DNA of 64,000 nucleotides from DATJAJ01 sp035622335 (lineage in GTDB: Archaea > Thermoproteota > Nitrososphaeria > Nitrososphaerales > Gagatemarchaeaceae): positions 1 to 64,000 of the forward strand of contig DASPVO010000077.1 of assembly GCA_035622335.1 (NCBI GenBank), given 5' to 3'. Shown here in pieces: positions 8,813-16,695 of this stretch (position 1 is its first letter; each line of letters opens with the position of its first letter). The notes under the pieces were generated by a model. The model was not told where the DNA came from, ran no database searches, and was given only the letters and a program-made list of their open reading frames with translations. Both the position numbers and the translations under genes were made by a program.

Positions 8813-8823
8813 CCTTAAATAAC
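8813..8823 (+). promoter_or_regulatory. TATA box of the substrate-binding protein gene
   Basis: CCTTAAATAAC at 8813-8823 lies about 27-37 nt before the TTG at 8850. The binding protein therefore probably has its own strong promoter in addition to read-through from the ATPases, matching the usual excess of binding protein over transporter. Two AAAATCG direct repeats occur just upstream at about 8781-8806. Confidence 0.5.
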
Positions 8824-8849
8824 GACTTTCCAGATTTGGGGATTGCGAC

Positions 8850-10826
8850 TTGCAGACATTTTCAAGCAGAAGGCTTGCTGTCGCCCGTGGAGTCTTAGCC
8901 GTAATAATCGTAGTTGTAATCGTGATTGCTGGTATAGCAGCGTATGCGTACGTAAGCACATCGAAGCCGAGCAGCACGACCACCTCTTCTATCTCCTCGA
9001 CTGTGCAGAGCAGCTCTTCTCTGTACTCGTCTATCACCCAGTCGACCTCAACGGCTGCGCCGCCTTCAAAGACCACGCTGACGATAGATGACGTATTCTG
9101 GCCAGCAGGGGACCTCAATCAGTTGAACACGCTGGGCGAGATTCCTTATCCCAACTGGTTGACCTACACGGTCTACCAGTCGCTGATCACTCTCAACGCG
9201 AGCGCGCTCTACAATCAAGGGACGCTGCAGTACCTGCCGATGCTCGCTGCCAACTGGACCGAGTCCCCCGACGGGACGACGTACACGTTCAACCTCAGAA
9301 ACGGCGTCACGTTCTCCAACGGAGATCCGCTGAACTCCTACCAGATCTGGGCCCAGATGTACGGGCTCTACTATCTCTCCGGCAACAGCACCGGATGGCT
9401 GGAGTCCTACAACGTCTTCAACATGGCACCGGTCACGTTTGGGCCTTCCACTGTAACCATGCTGAACGATAGCGGGCTCATACATCCTAATGCGGCAGCC
9501 CTCGCCATGATGGAGAACTCAACCTGGCCGATTTACGTGACCAGCCCCAGCCAGATCGTCTTCCATCTCCAGTCGCCCTTCAACTACTTCCTGGGGACGC
9601 TCGTGGTCTACAACGGCATGATATTTGACACCCAGTGGCTTCTCGACCACGGCGGATTCGGGACGCCCGCTCTGTACAATCCGTACTTCAACTCCAACCC
9701 GATTCCGGGCACCGGGCCGTACGTGGTCACGCAGGTGTCCACGAACTCATTCGTCAAGTTCACGCAGAACCCCACTTACTGGGGAGCCAACCTAACGTCC
9801 GCTCAGGTCAGCGCGAACCCGTACATCGATCCAGGTCACTACAAGAACGTCATAGTCAACGCAAAGTTTGACGACGTCGCCCGATACACAGACCTCTCTA
9901 CTGGACAGGCGCAGATCGCGGGGATTCTGAGCCAGGATTGGCCCCTGATCACCGCCAACCCGAACACCTACGGATACTTCCAGTTCCCGAGCAAGGCGGC
10001 CGTCTTCGTAGGCATCGCCATGAACACTCAGATCTACCCGACCAACATAACTGCGGTCAGGCAGGCAATAGTCCACGCCATCAACTACACGGACATCTCT
10101 GACAAGGTCTTCTTCGGAGGGCTGAACCCGATGATCGGGCCGGAGTATCCAGTTTACAGCCAGTTCTACAACCTTGGTAGCCAAGGTCCGTACCAGTTCA
10201 ACCTGACCGAGTCGGAACAGATCCTGCAGAAGGCAGGAATCACATCTTCCGTGATCGCAAAGTTCCCGCCCCTGAACTTCAGGGTGGTCGTGGGCTGCGA
10301 GTATTGCATCGACGCGGCTGAGGAGGTCTCCAACCAGCTCGCGGCGCTGAACATGACGGTCAATATCATAGTCACCCCGTCGGCCTCGTACGGCTTCCCT
10401 CTGACCGGCGGAACGGAGTCATACTCGTCTGCCCTGTCCGTTGCGAACCAAATCTCGCAGTTCACCTGGTTCGGAACGGGGACGTTCGCCCCCGCGGCCG
10501 ACACCCCGGCTGACGCGTGGCTGCTCTTCGTCAACAACGCGACCACGTCTAACAACTGGGCGATTTACGCCAACCCGACGGTACAGAAGTGCGTCAACGC
10601 CTGGACGACGACCACGAACACGACGCTCCTGACGAACCTGTGCACCGCGGCCCAGCAGCAGGTATGGAACGACGCGCCGTACATATGGCTAGGGACGATC
10701 AAGCTGTTCTTCGGGGCTGGGTCCATAGCGTACGACAAGGACGCCATCAGCAGCTTCTACGTCGACCCCGTGTACAGCGGCCAGTCTTCGACGGTCATAT
10801 TCAACACCGTGGTCCCAGCCGGATAA
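8850..10826 (+). CDS. Extracellular solute-binding protein, family 5 (Dpp/Opp class)
   Basis: 658 residues. An N-terminal membrane segment (VLAVIIVVVIVIAGIAAYAYV, about residues 14-34) acts as signal/anchor, followed by a 35-residue Ser/Thr-rich tether, the usual archaeal arrangement for lipid- or helix-anchored binding proteins. The mature domain shows family 5 landmarks: LAANWTESPDGTTYTFNLRNGVTFSNGDPL and later AVRQAIVHAINYTDI and GTGPYVV. Leaderless TTG start at 8850. It delivers substrate to the permeases encoded upstream. Location between the transporter genes and iolE suggests an inositol-derived substrate, but family 5 proteins bind peptides, sugars and opines, so the cargo is open. 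Confidence 0.9.
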   Translation: MQTFSSRRLAVARGVLAVIIVVVIVIAGIAAYAYVSTSKPSSTTTSSISSTVQSSSSLYSSITQSTSTAAPPSKTTLTIDDVFWPAGDLNQLNTLGEIPYPNWLTYTVYQSLITLNASALYNQGTLQYLPMLAANWTESPDGTTYTFNLRNGVTFSNGDPLNSYQIWAQMYGLYYLSGNSTGWLESYNVFNMAPVTFGPSTVTMLNDSGLIHPNAAALAMMENSTWPIYVTSPSQIVFHLQSPFNYFLGTLVVYNGMIFDTQWLLDHGGFGTPALYNPYFNSNPIPGTGPYVVTQVSTNSFVKFTQNPTYWGANLTSAQVSANPYIDPGHYKNVIVNAKFDDVARYTDLSTGQAQIAGILSQDWPLITANPNTYGYFQFPSKAAVFVGIAMNTQIYPTNITAVRQAIVHAINYTDISDKVFFGGLNPMIGPEYPVYSQFYNLGSQGPYQFNLTESEQILQKAGITSSVIAKFPPLNFRVVVGCEYCIDAAEEVSNQLAALNMTVNIIVTPSASYGFPLTGGTESYSSALSVANQISQFTWFGTGTFAPAADTPADAWLLFVNNATTSNNWAIYANPTVQKCVNAWTTTTNTTLLTNLCTAAQQQVWNDAPYIWLGTIKLFFGAGSIAYDKDAISSFYVDPVYSGQSSTVIFNTVVPAG

Positions 10827-10827
10827 G

Positions 10828-10846
10828 CGGTCCTCGTTCGAGGACC
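10828..10846 (+). promoter_or_regulatory. Inverted repeat in the iolE promoter, shared 13-mer
   Basis: GGTCCTCGTTCGAGGACC at 10829-10846 is an 8-bp-arm inverted repeat with a 2-nt centre. It lies between a TATA-like GGATAAGC and the ATG at 10854, a position where a bound repressor would block initiation. The 13-mer CGGTCCTCGTTCG (10828-10840) recurs exactly at 13845-13857 in the promoter of the Gfo/Idh gene of the same block. Confidence 0.55.
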
Positions 10847-10853
10847 AGCTGGG

Positions 10854-11615
10854 ATGCCCATGTCTCAAATGAAGCTGTCGTGCAGCGCCATCGCTTGGGG
10901 AAAGGTCAACGACGAGGAGTCTTTCAAGAAGATACTTCGCACGATCAAGGACGTAGGGTACGAAGGTGTTGGCATCGAGTACAACCTTCTGCCTCCGACC
11001 TTGATGAAGGACACTGAAGGTGTGAAGAGAATTGCGGATTCCGTCGGCCTGTCCGTGCCTTCGATGGCGATAACGGAGAATCTGGCGAGCCAGGGCGAAG
11101 CGGCCGCTAAGATGGGTGCTGAGTCGGGATGGCTATGCCTCTTTGAAAAGGACGCAAACGCTGCCGCATCCCTCTCCAAGATGCTCGCCAAGGCGTTCGA
11201 CGACGAGGGGTTGAAGGTCGCGATCCATCCTCACATCAGAAGCAACGTGGAGTCTGAGGCTCAGCTCGACGCCCTGATGAGTGCATGCAGCCCTCTCCCT
11301 GTCGCCGTCTGCTTCGACTCGGCCCACCAGGAAGACCTCGGGTTCAACCTGTCGTCGTTCATCAAGAAGTACAAGGACAAGATAGTGCTCGTCCATCTCA
11401 AGGACCTGAGGTCTCGTGTGGATCCGAAGAAGGTCGACTTCGACCACGACTTTGTGGACCTCGGGGAGGGGGTGGTCGACTTTGGGGCCGTCTTCAAGAC
11501 GCTCAGAGAGGTCGACTACAGGGGTTGGCTGATGGTCGAGGTGGACTTCGCGCACGAAGAGACAGTCGAGGAGTCTGTCCGCAAGAACTTCGACTACGTG
11601 ACTTCCTTCTTGTAG
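10854..11615 (+). CDS. iolE: Sugar phosphate isomerase/epimerase family TIM barrel, candidate inosose dehydratase
   Basis: 253-residue xylose isomerase-like barrel. Metal-ligand pattern of the family is visible: Glu in GVGIEYN, the FDSAHQEDLG strand (Asp/His), VHLKDL and the final MVEVDF Glu/Asp. In the inositol pathway IolE dehydrates scyllo-inosose to 3D-trihydroxycyclohexane-1,2-dione; this is the only barrel in the block that can fill that step, so the role is inferred from context. It is shorter than Bacillus IolE (about 297), and other members of the family are hydroxypyruvate or sugar epimerases. ATG 10854 or 10860. Convergent with the following iolG-like gene (stop codons adjacent). 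Confidence 0.75.
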   Translation: MPMSQMKLSCSAIAWGKVNDEESFKKILRTIKDVGYEGVGIEYNLLPPTLMKDTEGVKRIADSVGLSVPSMAITENLASQGEAAAKMGAESGWLCLFEKDANAAASLSKMLAKAFDDEGLKVAIHPHIRSNVESEAQLDALMSACSPLPVAVCFDSAHQEDLGFNLSSFIKKYKDKIVLVHLKDLRSRVDPKKVDFDHDFVDLGEGVVDFGAVFKTLREVDYRGWLMVEVDFAHEETVEESVRKNFDYVTSFL

Positions 11616-12641
11616 TCAAGGAACCGCTTGCCGAGGAAGAGTGATCGCCCTCTTCTGTTCTATCGACTCACGAGCCGCGAGTCCTATCTCGAGCGCCGCC
11701 CTTCCATCGCGGACCCCCGCGCGGGGCGATCTCTTCGTGGCGACGCACTCCGCGAAGTCAGCCATCTCGTCCCTGTACGCTTGAGACCACCTGGACGCAT
11801 ACCCGTCGAAGCTCTCGTTGCTCCTGCCCGCCGACGATAGAACGTGCGCGTAGCTGGTCTCCCCCATGTCCACCGTCGCTGCAGCCTCCGTCCCAAGGAT
11901 TTCGACTCGGGCGTCGAAACCATACACGGTGTGGTAGACTGAGTCCACGTAAGCGAGCGCTCCGTTCTCGAGCTTCATCACGACTGTTGTGGTGTCGAAG
12001 TCCCCGTTCTTCCTGAGCTCGTCGTACACGAGCGCGTCCGCTTCGGCGTACACCCTGGTCACCTCGCTGCCGGAGAGCCACCTGATCGCGTCGAAGTCGT
12101 GGCTCGTGGTATCGAGGAACATCCCTCCGCTCTTCTTTGGGTTGACAGACCAGCCCGTGATCGGCGAAGGAGGGTCCCTGTTGTGCTCCCTGACCAGAAG
12201 GAGACGTCCCAGCTGCCCGCTCGCGACCGCATCTCGAACTCTGATGTAGGATGGGTCGAACCTCCTCTGGTAGCCGACTTGGAACACGGTCTTCGAACCC
12301 TCGACGACCTTGACCATCTCATCAGCCTCCTCGAGTGTGACGGCAATCGGCTTTTCGCAGAAGACGTCCTTTCCGGCGGCCGCCGCTCTCCTGACGATGT
12401 CGAGCTTCAGAAAGGGTGGAGTGCACGCCACGACGGCGTTCACCCCTTTGTCCGCTATCAGATCCCCATAGTCGGAGTAGGTTTTGGGGTTCCCAGACTG
12501 CGAGGATAGTTTCTTCGCTGCTGTCTGGTCGACATCAGCGATCGCGACCAGCTCAGCGTTTTCGATCCTTGAAAAGATGTTCGCAGCATGAACCCTTCCA
12601 ATCGCTCCGGCGCCGATGAGACCAAGACCCACTTTCTGCAT
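11616..12641 (-). CDS. iolG: Inositol 2-dehydrogenase-like Gfo/Idh/MocA oxidoreductase (paralogue 1)
   Basis: 341 residues. Rossmann motif GLIGAGAIGRVHAANI at the N-terminus, the family lysine in CEKPIAVT (about residue 95), and the inositol dehydrogenase pattern FQVGYQRRFDPSY and FLDTTSHDFDAIRW, where the Asp/His pair is catalytic. It would oxidise myo-inositol (or scyllo-inositol) to inosose with NAD. By eye it is about half identical to the gene at 13877-14893, so the two are duplicates within one cluster. ATG start; a TATA-like CTAAAAAAC and a 10-bp palindrome precede it. Confidence 0.85.
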   Translation of the reverse strand: MQKVGLGLIGAGAIGRVHAANIFSRIENAELVAIADVDQTAAKKLSSQSGNPKTYSDYGDLIADKGVNAVVACTPPFLKLDIVRRAAAAGKDVFCEKPIAVTLEEADEMVKVVEGSKTVFQVGYQRRFDPSYIRVRDAVASGQLGRLLLVREHNRDPPSPITGWSVNPKKSGGMFLDTTSHDFDAIRWLSGSEVTRVYAEADALVYDELRKNGDFDTTTVVMKLENGALAYVDSVYHTVYGFDARVEILGTEAAATVDMGETSYAHVLSSAGRSNESFDGYASRWSQAYRDEMADFAECVATKRSPRAGVRDGRAALEIGLAARESIEQKRAITLPRQAVP

Positions 12642-12653
12642 GACACCTGCCTC

Positions 12654-12663
12654 CGTCTAGACG
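12654..12663 (-). promoter_or_regulatory. 10-bp palindrome between TATA box and start of iolG paralogue 1
   Basis: CGTCTAGACG is a perfect palindrome lying between a TATA-like CTAAAAAAC (12664-12672 on the minus strand) and the ATG at 12641. The placement fits an operator, but ten bases is short enough to occur by chance. Confidence 0.35.
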
Positions 12664-12689
12664 TTTTTTAGAGTTCTTTGCTCGGCTCT

Positions 12690-13832
12690 CTATCCGGCAA
12701 CGTCAACCCATCTCCGTCGCCTTGCCGACTCGGCGATCGCGTCCATGATGAGACAGTTTCTGTATCCGTCAAGAAAGGTAGCGCCCTGTGGACCAACCGG
12801 CCGTCTCTCTGCGATGCAGCTCAGAAAGTGGGCGAACTCGTTCACGTATGAGTGTTCCCAGCCTGCCCCGCTCGACTGGTTTGGCCAATATGGGGCCACG
12901 TACTCGTACTCCTTCGAGAGGACGTTCAGCGTTCTGTACCCTCCGTTCCCACCGAATTTCGTCCGGAAGACGTCCAGCTCGTTCACCCTTTCGAGGTTCC
13001 ACCTTAGGCTGCCCTCGGAGCCGTAGACCTCGAAGTTCAGGTAGTCCATCCGGCCGGCGGTGAGCCAGCTCGCCTCCAGGAAGCCGACCCCGCCTTCCCT
13101 GAACCTGACGGACGCAATCGTGAGGTCGTCCACGTCCACCTTCCCCTTCCTCCGACCTCCGGCTTTGAGGGGGCGCTCGTGTATGAACGTCTCTGCCGCG
13201 CCGGAGACGGACCTCACTTCTCCCACGACAAAACGGGCCAGGTCTACGGCGTGGGTCCCGAGGTCGGAGAGCGCTCCGTACCCGGACTGGGCAGACCTGT
13301 GAACCCACCTCAGTGGGAAGGATGGGGAGTCGAAGCCTCCGTTTGTCGTCAGATACCCCGCCTTGAAGTACCTCACTTCGCCGATGTCCCCCCTCTGAAC
13401 CATCTTCTTGGCGAGCGCCACCGAAGGGAAGAACCTGTAGTTGTACCCAGCCATGTGCGGAACCTTCGCCTTCTCAGCCGCATCGAGCATCCTCTTGGCG
13501 TCGGCGGCTCGTCGCGCCAGCGGCTTCTCGCAAAAGAGGCTCTTGCCAAGCTTCGCGGCCAGGATCATCGGTTCGGGATGTAGATAGACCGGGAGACAGT
13601 TATCCACGAGGTCGACGTCCTCGTCATCGACCAGCGACCTCCACCCGGAGTAGACACGCTCGAAACCGAACCTCTCCGCCTCGAGGGCCGCCCCGCTCTT
13701 CCTTCCGGCGATGGCGACAAGCCTCGGGACGAGCTTGGTGGGGTAGTAGTACTCGGCTACGCTCTTCCAGGCATGCGAGTGGGCCCTCCCTATCGAATAT
13801 CCGAGCACGCCAATCCCGATCTGCTCGGCCAA
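12690..13832 (-). CDS. Gfo/Idh/MocA-family oxidoreductase, third member
   Basis: 380 residues. N-terminal GVLGYSIGRAHSHAW is a slightly unusual nucleotide-binding loop, followed by CEKPLARRAADAKRM with the family lysine and YNYRFFPSVALAKKM. C-terminal beta domain contains GALSDLGTHAVDLARF with the catalytic Asp/His. It is clearly more distant from the two IolG paralogues than they are from each other and is similar to bacterial YrbE/IolW-type or levoglucosan/sugar dehydrogenases, so it may act on another inositol isomer (scyllo or D-chiro) or on a glycoside. Leaderless TTG start at 13832 after TATA-like CTTTTATCC. Confidence 0.82.
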   Translation of the reverse strand: MAEQIGIGVLGYSIGRAHSHAWKSVAEYYYPTKLVPRLVAIAGRKSGAALEAERFGFERVYSGWRSLVDDEDVDLVDNCLPVYLHPEPMILAAKLGKSLFCEKPLARRAADAKRMLDAAEKAKVPHMAGYNYRFFPSVALAKKMVQRGDIGEVRYFKAGYLTTNGGFDSPSFPLRWVHRSAQSGYGALSDLGTHAVDLARFVVGEVRSVSGAAETFIHERPLKAGGRRKGKVDVDDLTIASVRFREGGVGFLEASWLTAGRMDYLNFEVYGSEGSLRWNLERVNELDVFRTKFGGNGGYRTLNVLSKEYEYVAPYWPNQSSGAGWEHSYVNEFAHFLSCIAERRPVGPQGATFLDGYRNCLIMDAIAESARRRRWVDVAG

Positions 13833-13844
13833 CGAACCTCGAGA

Positions 13845-13857
13845 CGGTCCTCGTTCG
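13845..13857 (-). promoter_or_regulatory. Second copy of the 13-bp element shared with the iolE promoter
   Basis: CGGTCCTCGTTCG on the plus strand at 13845-13857, directly downstream of the TATA box of the minus-strand Gfo/Idh gene, is identical to 10828-10840. In both promoters it lies between TATA box and start codon, the expected place for a shared repressor site. Here the second arm is imperfect. Confidence 0.5.
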
Positions 13858-13876
13858 GATAAAAGCGTTGGCGGGA

Positions 13877-14893
13877 CTAGTCGACGAGCCTAACCGGCGC
13901 GCCGGATTTGATCGAGTCCCATGCGGCGAGCCCTATGCGCACGGCTGCTCTCCCGTCGCGCACCGTGGCTCTCGGCACGGCCGAATTCGAGACCGCATCG
14001 ACGAAACCTATCATCTCGTCGAGGTACGCCTGACCCCATCTGGACCCGTAGAAGTCGTGCATTCCAAAGCTCACGGAGTCCTTCCTGAACATGCGCATCT
14101 GGTCTTTTGCCCCCATGTCGATGAACACCCCAGCCTTGGTGCCCACGATTTCCGCCCTGGAGTCGAAGCCGTACGGGGTGTAGGTGCACGCGTCCACCTC
14201 GGCCATGGTCCCGTTCCGCAGCTTCAGGGTTATGGTCACGGTGTCGTAGTCGCCGCTGGCCTTCAGTTCCTCGAACATTGTCGAGCTCCCGTCGGCGTAG
14301 ACTCTCTCGACTTCGCTCCCGGTGAGCCACCTCACAGCGTCGAAGTCGTGGCTGCAGGTGTCAAGGAAGATGCTGCCGCTCTTCCTCGGATCTGCCGTCC
14401 AGCCACCAACCCTCGAGGGAGGATCCCTGTTGTTGGCTCTCACGAGAAGTATGCGACCGACCTCCCCGCCGTCAATCGCCTGCTTTGCTGCGACGAAAGA
14501 CTGGTCGAACCTCTTTTGATACCCCACCTGGAACGTGATGCCTGAACTCTTCACAGCTTCGACCATCGCATCAGCGCTCTCCATGCTGACCGCGATCGGC
14601 TTTTCACAGAAGACCGCCTTGCGCCTATCGGCCGCCCTGACCGTTATCTCCTTCTTCATCAGGGGAGGGGTTGCTATCACGACAGCCTCCACCGACTCGT
14701 CTTCTAGCAACTCAGTGTAGTCTCCGAAAGCCTTCACCCCGAAGCGGGACGAAGCCTCGCTCGCCGCGGCCTGGTTGACGTCTGAAACCGCCACCAGCTT
14801 CGCCCCGGGCACCCTAGTGGCCAGGTTCGATGCGTGAGTCTTCCCTATCGAACCTACCCCGATGACTCCCACTCCGACTCTTTCGGACTTCAT
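13877..14893 (-). CDS. iolG: Inositol 2-dehydrogenase-like Gfo/Idh/MocA oxidoreductase (paralogue 2)
   Basis: 338 residues. Rossmann GVIGVGSIGKTHASNL, CEKPIAVSMESADAM (lysine), FQVGYQKRFDQSF and FLDTCSHDFDAVRW (catalytic Asp/His) follow the inositol dehydrogenase pattern, and long stretches (RDPPS..GW, P-KSG, GSEV-RVYA, YGFD-R-EI-GT) match paralogue 1. Begins with ATG 3 nt after the end of the iolD-like gene, so both are one transcript starting upstream of iolD. Two neighbouring dehydrogenases may oxidise different inositol stereoisomers; that is inference. Confidence 0.87.
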   Translation of the reverse strand: MKSERVGVGVIGVGSIGKTHASNLATRVPGAKLVAVSDVNQAAASEASSRFGVKAFGDYTELLEDESVEAVVIATPPLMKKEITVRAADRRKAVFCEKPIAVSMESADAMVEAVKSSGITFQVGYQKRFDQSFVAAKQAIDGGEVGRILLVRANNRDPPSRVGGWTADPRKSGSIFLDTCSHDFDAVRWLTGSEVERVYADGSSTMFEELKASGDYDTVTITLKLRNGTMAEVDACTYTPYGFDSRAEIVGTKAGVFIDMGAKDQMRMFRKDSVSFGMHDFYGSRWGQAYLDEMIGFVDAVSNSAVPRATVRDGRAAVRIGLAAWDSIKSGAPVRLVD

Positions 14894-14896
14894 GGT

Positions 14897-16642
14897 TCAG
14901 TCCTTCCTCTGGTAGGGTGTGGGTATGTCCCAGTAACCGTAGCTGAATGTGCCGCTCTTGGGGAACCTTCGGTCAACGAATGCTTCCACGACTGTCACCC
15001 CATCGGTCGCGAGCGCCCGCTTCACTGCCGAGGTAAACTCGGCGGGTGTCTCTGCTCTTGCGTAGCCCGCGCCATACGATTTGGAGAGCATCCCAATGTC
15101 GACGGGCTTCTCAAATTCGGTGCCGAGTAGGCGTTTCTTGAAACCTCTGATCTGAAGGTCTCTTATCGAGATCCAGCCATAGTTGTTCAGCACGACGACT
15201 ACGAGCGGTAGGCCTTCTGACACTGCCGTAGAGAGTTCCACGCTGTTCATCAGGAATGAGCCGTCGCCTTCGACGGCCACGACAGTCCGCTCGGGAGCCG
15301 CCAATTTTGCACCTATCGCTGCAGGCAGCGCGAATCCCATCGTGGAGAATCCTCCAGAACTGAGGTAAGTGTTCGGCAGGTAGCTGAGCCACTGCTGGGA
15401 GAGTATCTCTTGAGGCAGTCCGGCGCTCACGGTCACTATCCCGTCCCTCGGAACGGCATCTCTGAGGCGCTTCACGATGTTGGGGATGCCCATGGGGCTC
15501 CTCGTCCGCAGCTCTGCCATGTCATCATCCCACTCTGTCCTGAGCCTTCTGAAGCGCTTGAACCAGGCGTTCTTGTGGAATTCCTTCTTCGTCGACATCG
15601 AGTTCAGTCCCAACAGGATCGCCTCCAGTCCTGTCTTCAGGTCCGTTACGATGCCCTTGGCCACGGGATAATTCTTGCCTATCTCGTGCGGGTCCAAATC
15701 CAGCTGAATCAGCTTGGTGGGAGGGATGCTGAAGGTGACCCCGTTGACGAAGGAACTGGTCGTTTCGTCGCTGAACGTCACCCCAAGCGCGAGGATCACA
15801 TCGGCTGACTTGGTCAGGCTGTTGGCGAGCGAGCTCCCCACGTTGCCCGGATGGAATCCCCAGAGTTCGTGGTCGTTGGGGAACCCGCTCTTCGCGTCTC
15901 CCCTGAACGAGCAGACCACGGGAGCCCCAAGGAACTCTGCGACTGCGACAAGCTCCTCCGTCGCACCCGACATGACAATTCCGCCACCTATGAGTATCAG
16001 AGGTCTTTCCGCTTCAAGCAGAATCCTGCAGGCTTCTCGCACTTGACCCTCATCGGGTGCTATTCTTCCGGAAGGCATGTACAGGGCGGGGTCTGGAGGG
16101 AGACCGTCGACGGGCGCCACCTGAACGTCCATGGGGATGTCAAGGAGCACCGGTCCCGGCCTTCCGCACAGGGCGGTCTTGAGCGCGTTGGGGAGCACCC
16201 TCGGGAGCTGTTTCGCGCTCGTTATCTGCCAAGACCTCTTGACAAAGTGAGACATACCGTTCGTGTAATCCACCCAGTTCTTCCTTTCAACCTCCTGAAA
16301 GATACCCATCCCGAAGAAGTAGGTCTGGATGTCTCCTGTGATCGCGAGGAAGGTGGAAGAGTCCACATAGGCCGTGGCCAGCGCGGTGGTCAGGTTGGTC
16401 GCGCCCGGGCCCACCGAAGTCGTGACCACCGCAGGAAAACGCCTGTTCGCCCTGAAGTAGCCGTCGGCCATGTGCCCTCCCCATTGCTCGTGCTTCGGCG
16501 GAACAAGCCTCATGGCGTCCTCGTCCCGGACCGCGTCGAAGAGGGAAACGTTCCCATGACCCGGGATTCCAAAGACCTGCTTCACTCCCGCCTTGAGAAG
16601 GAATTTGACGGAATATTGGGCGCCGTTCAGCTGGCGGGCCAA
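14897..16642 (-). CDS. iolD: ThDP-dependent 3D-trihydroxycyclohexane-1,2-dione hydrolase-like enzyme
   Basis: 581-residue acetolactate synthase-fold enzyme. Catalytic Glu52 in PPKHEQWGGHMADGY activates the ThDP ring; the cofactor and Mg motif begins at GDGSFLMNSVELSTAV and ends at VVLNNYGWISI. The C-terminal GYWDIPTP resembles the tail of IolD proteins rather than acetolactate synthases, and the FAD contacts typical of the latter are not obvious. In the pathway it opens the cyclohexane-dione ring to 5-deoxyglucuronate. Leaderless TTG start at 16642 downstream of TATA-like GTTAAAATAAC. Operon with iolG paralogue 2. An acetolactate synthase-like role cannot be fully excluded, but neighbours speak for IolD. 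Confidence 0.85.
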   Translation of the reverse strand: MARQLNGAQYSVKFLLKAGVKQVFGIPGHGNVSLFDAVRDEDAMRLVPPKHEQWGGHMADGYFRANRRFPAVVTTSVGPGATNLTTALATAYVDSSTFLAITGDIQTYFFGMGIFQEVERKNWVDYTNGMSHFVKRSWQITSAKQLPRVLPNALKTALCGRPGPVLLDIPMDVQVAPVDGLPPDPALYMPSGRIAPDEGQVREACRILLEAERPLILIGGGIVMSGATEELVAVAEFLGAPVVCSFRGDAKSGFPNDHELWGFHPGNVGSSLANSLTKSADVILALGVTFSDETTSSFVNGVTFSIPPTKLIQLDLDPHEIGKNYPVAKGIVTDLKTGLEAILLGLNSMSTKKEFHKNAWFKRFRRLRTEWDDDMAELRTRSPMGIPNIVKRLRDAVPRDGIVTVSAGLPQEILSQQWLSYLPNTYLSSGGFSTMGFALPAAIGAKLAAPERTVVAVEGDGSFLMNSVELSTAVSEGLPLVVVVLNNYGWISIRDLQIRGFKKRLLGTEFEKPVDIGMLSKSYGAGYARAETPAEFTSAVKRALATDGVTVVEAFVDRRFPKSGTFSYGYWDIPTPYQRKD

Positions 16643-16681
16643 GTCTCTTCTACTCGCCAGAGTGAGTTATTTTAACTGGAG

Positions 16682-16692
16682 GTGAGTCTCAC
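16682..16692 (-). promoter_or_regulatory. 11-bp palindrome upstream of the iolD promoter
   Basis: GTGAGTCTCAC (5-bp arms, single central base) lies just upstream of the TATA-like GTTAAAATAAC of iolD, between it and the stop of the DegT gene. The position fits an activator site or the BRE region. Short, so tentative. Confidence 0.3.
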
Positions 16693-16695
16693 TGG

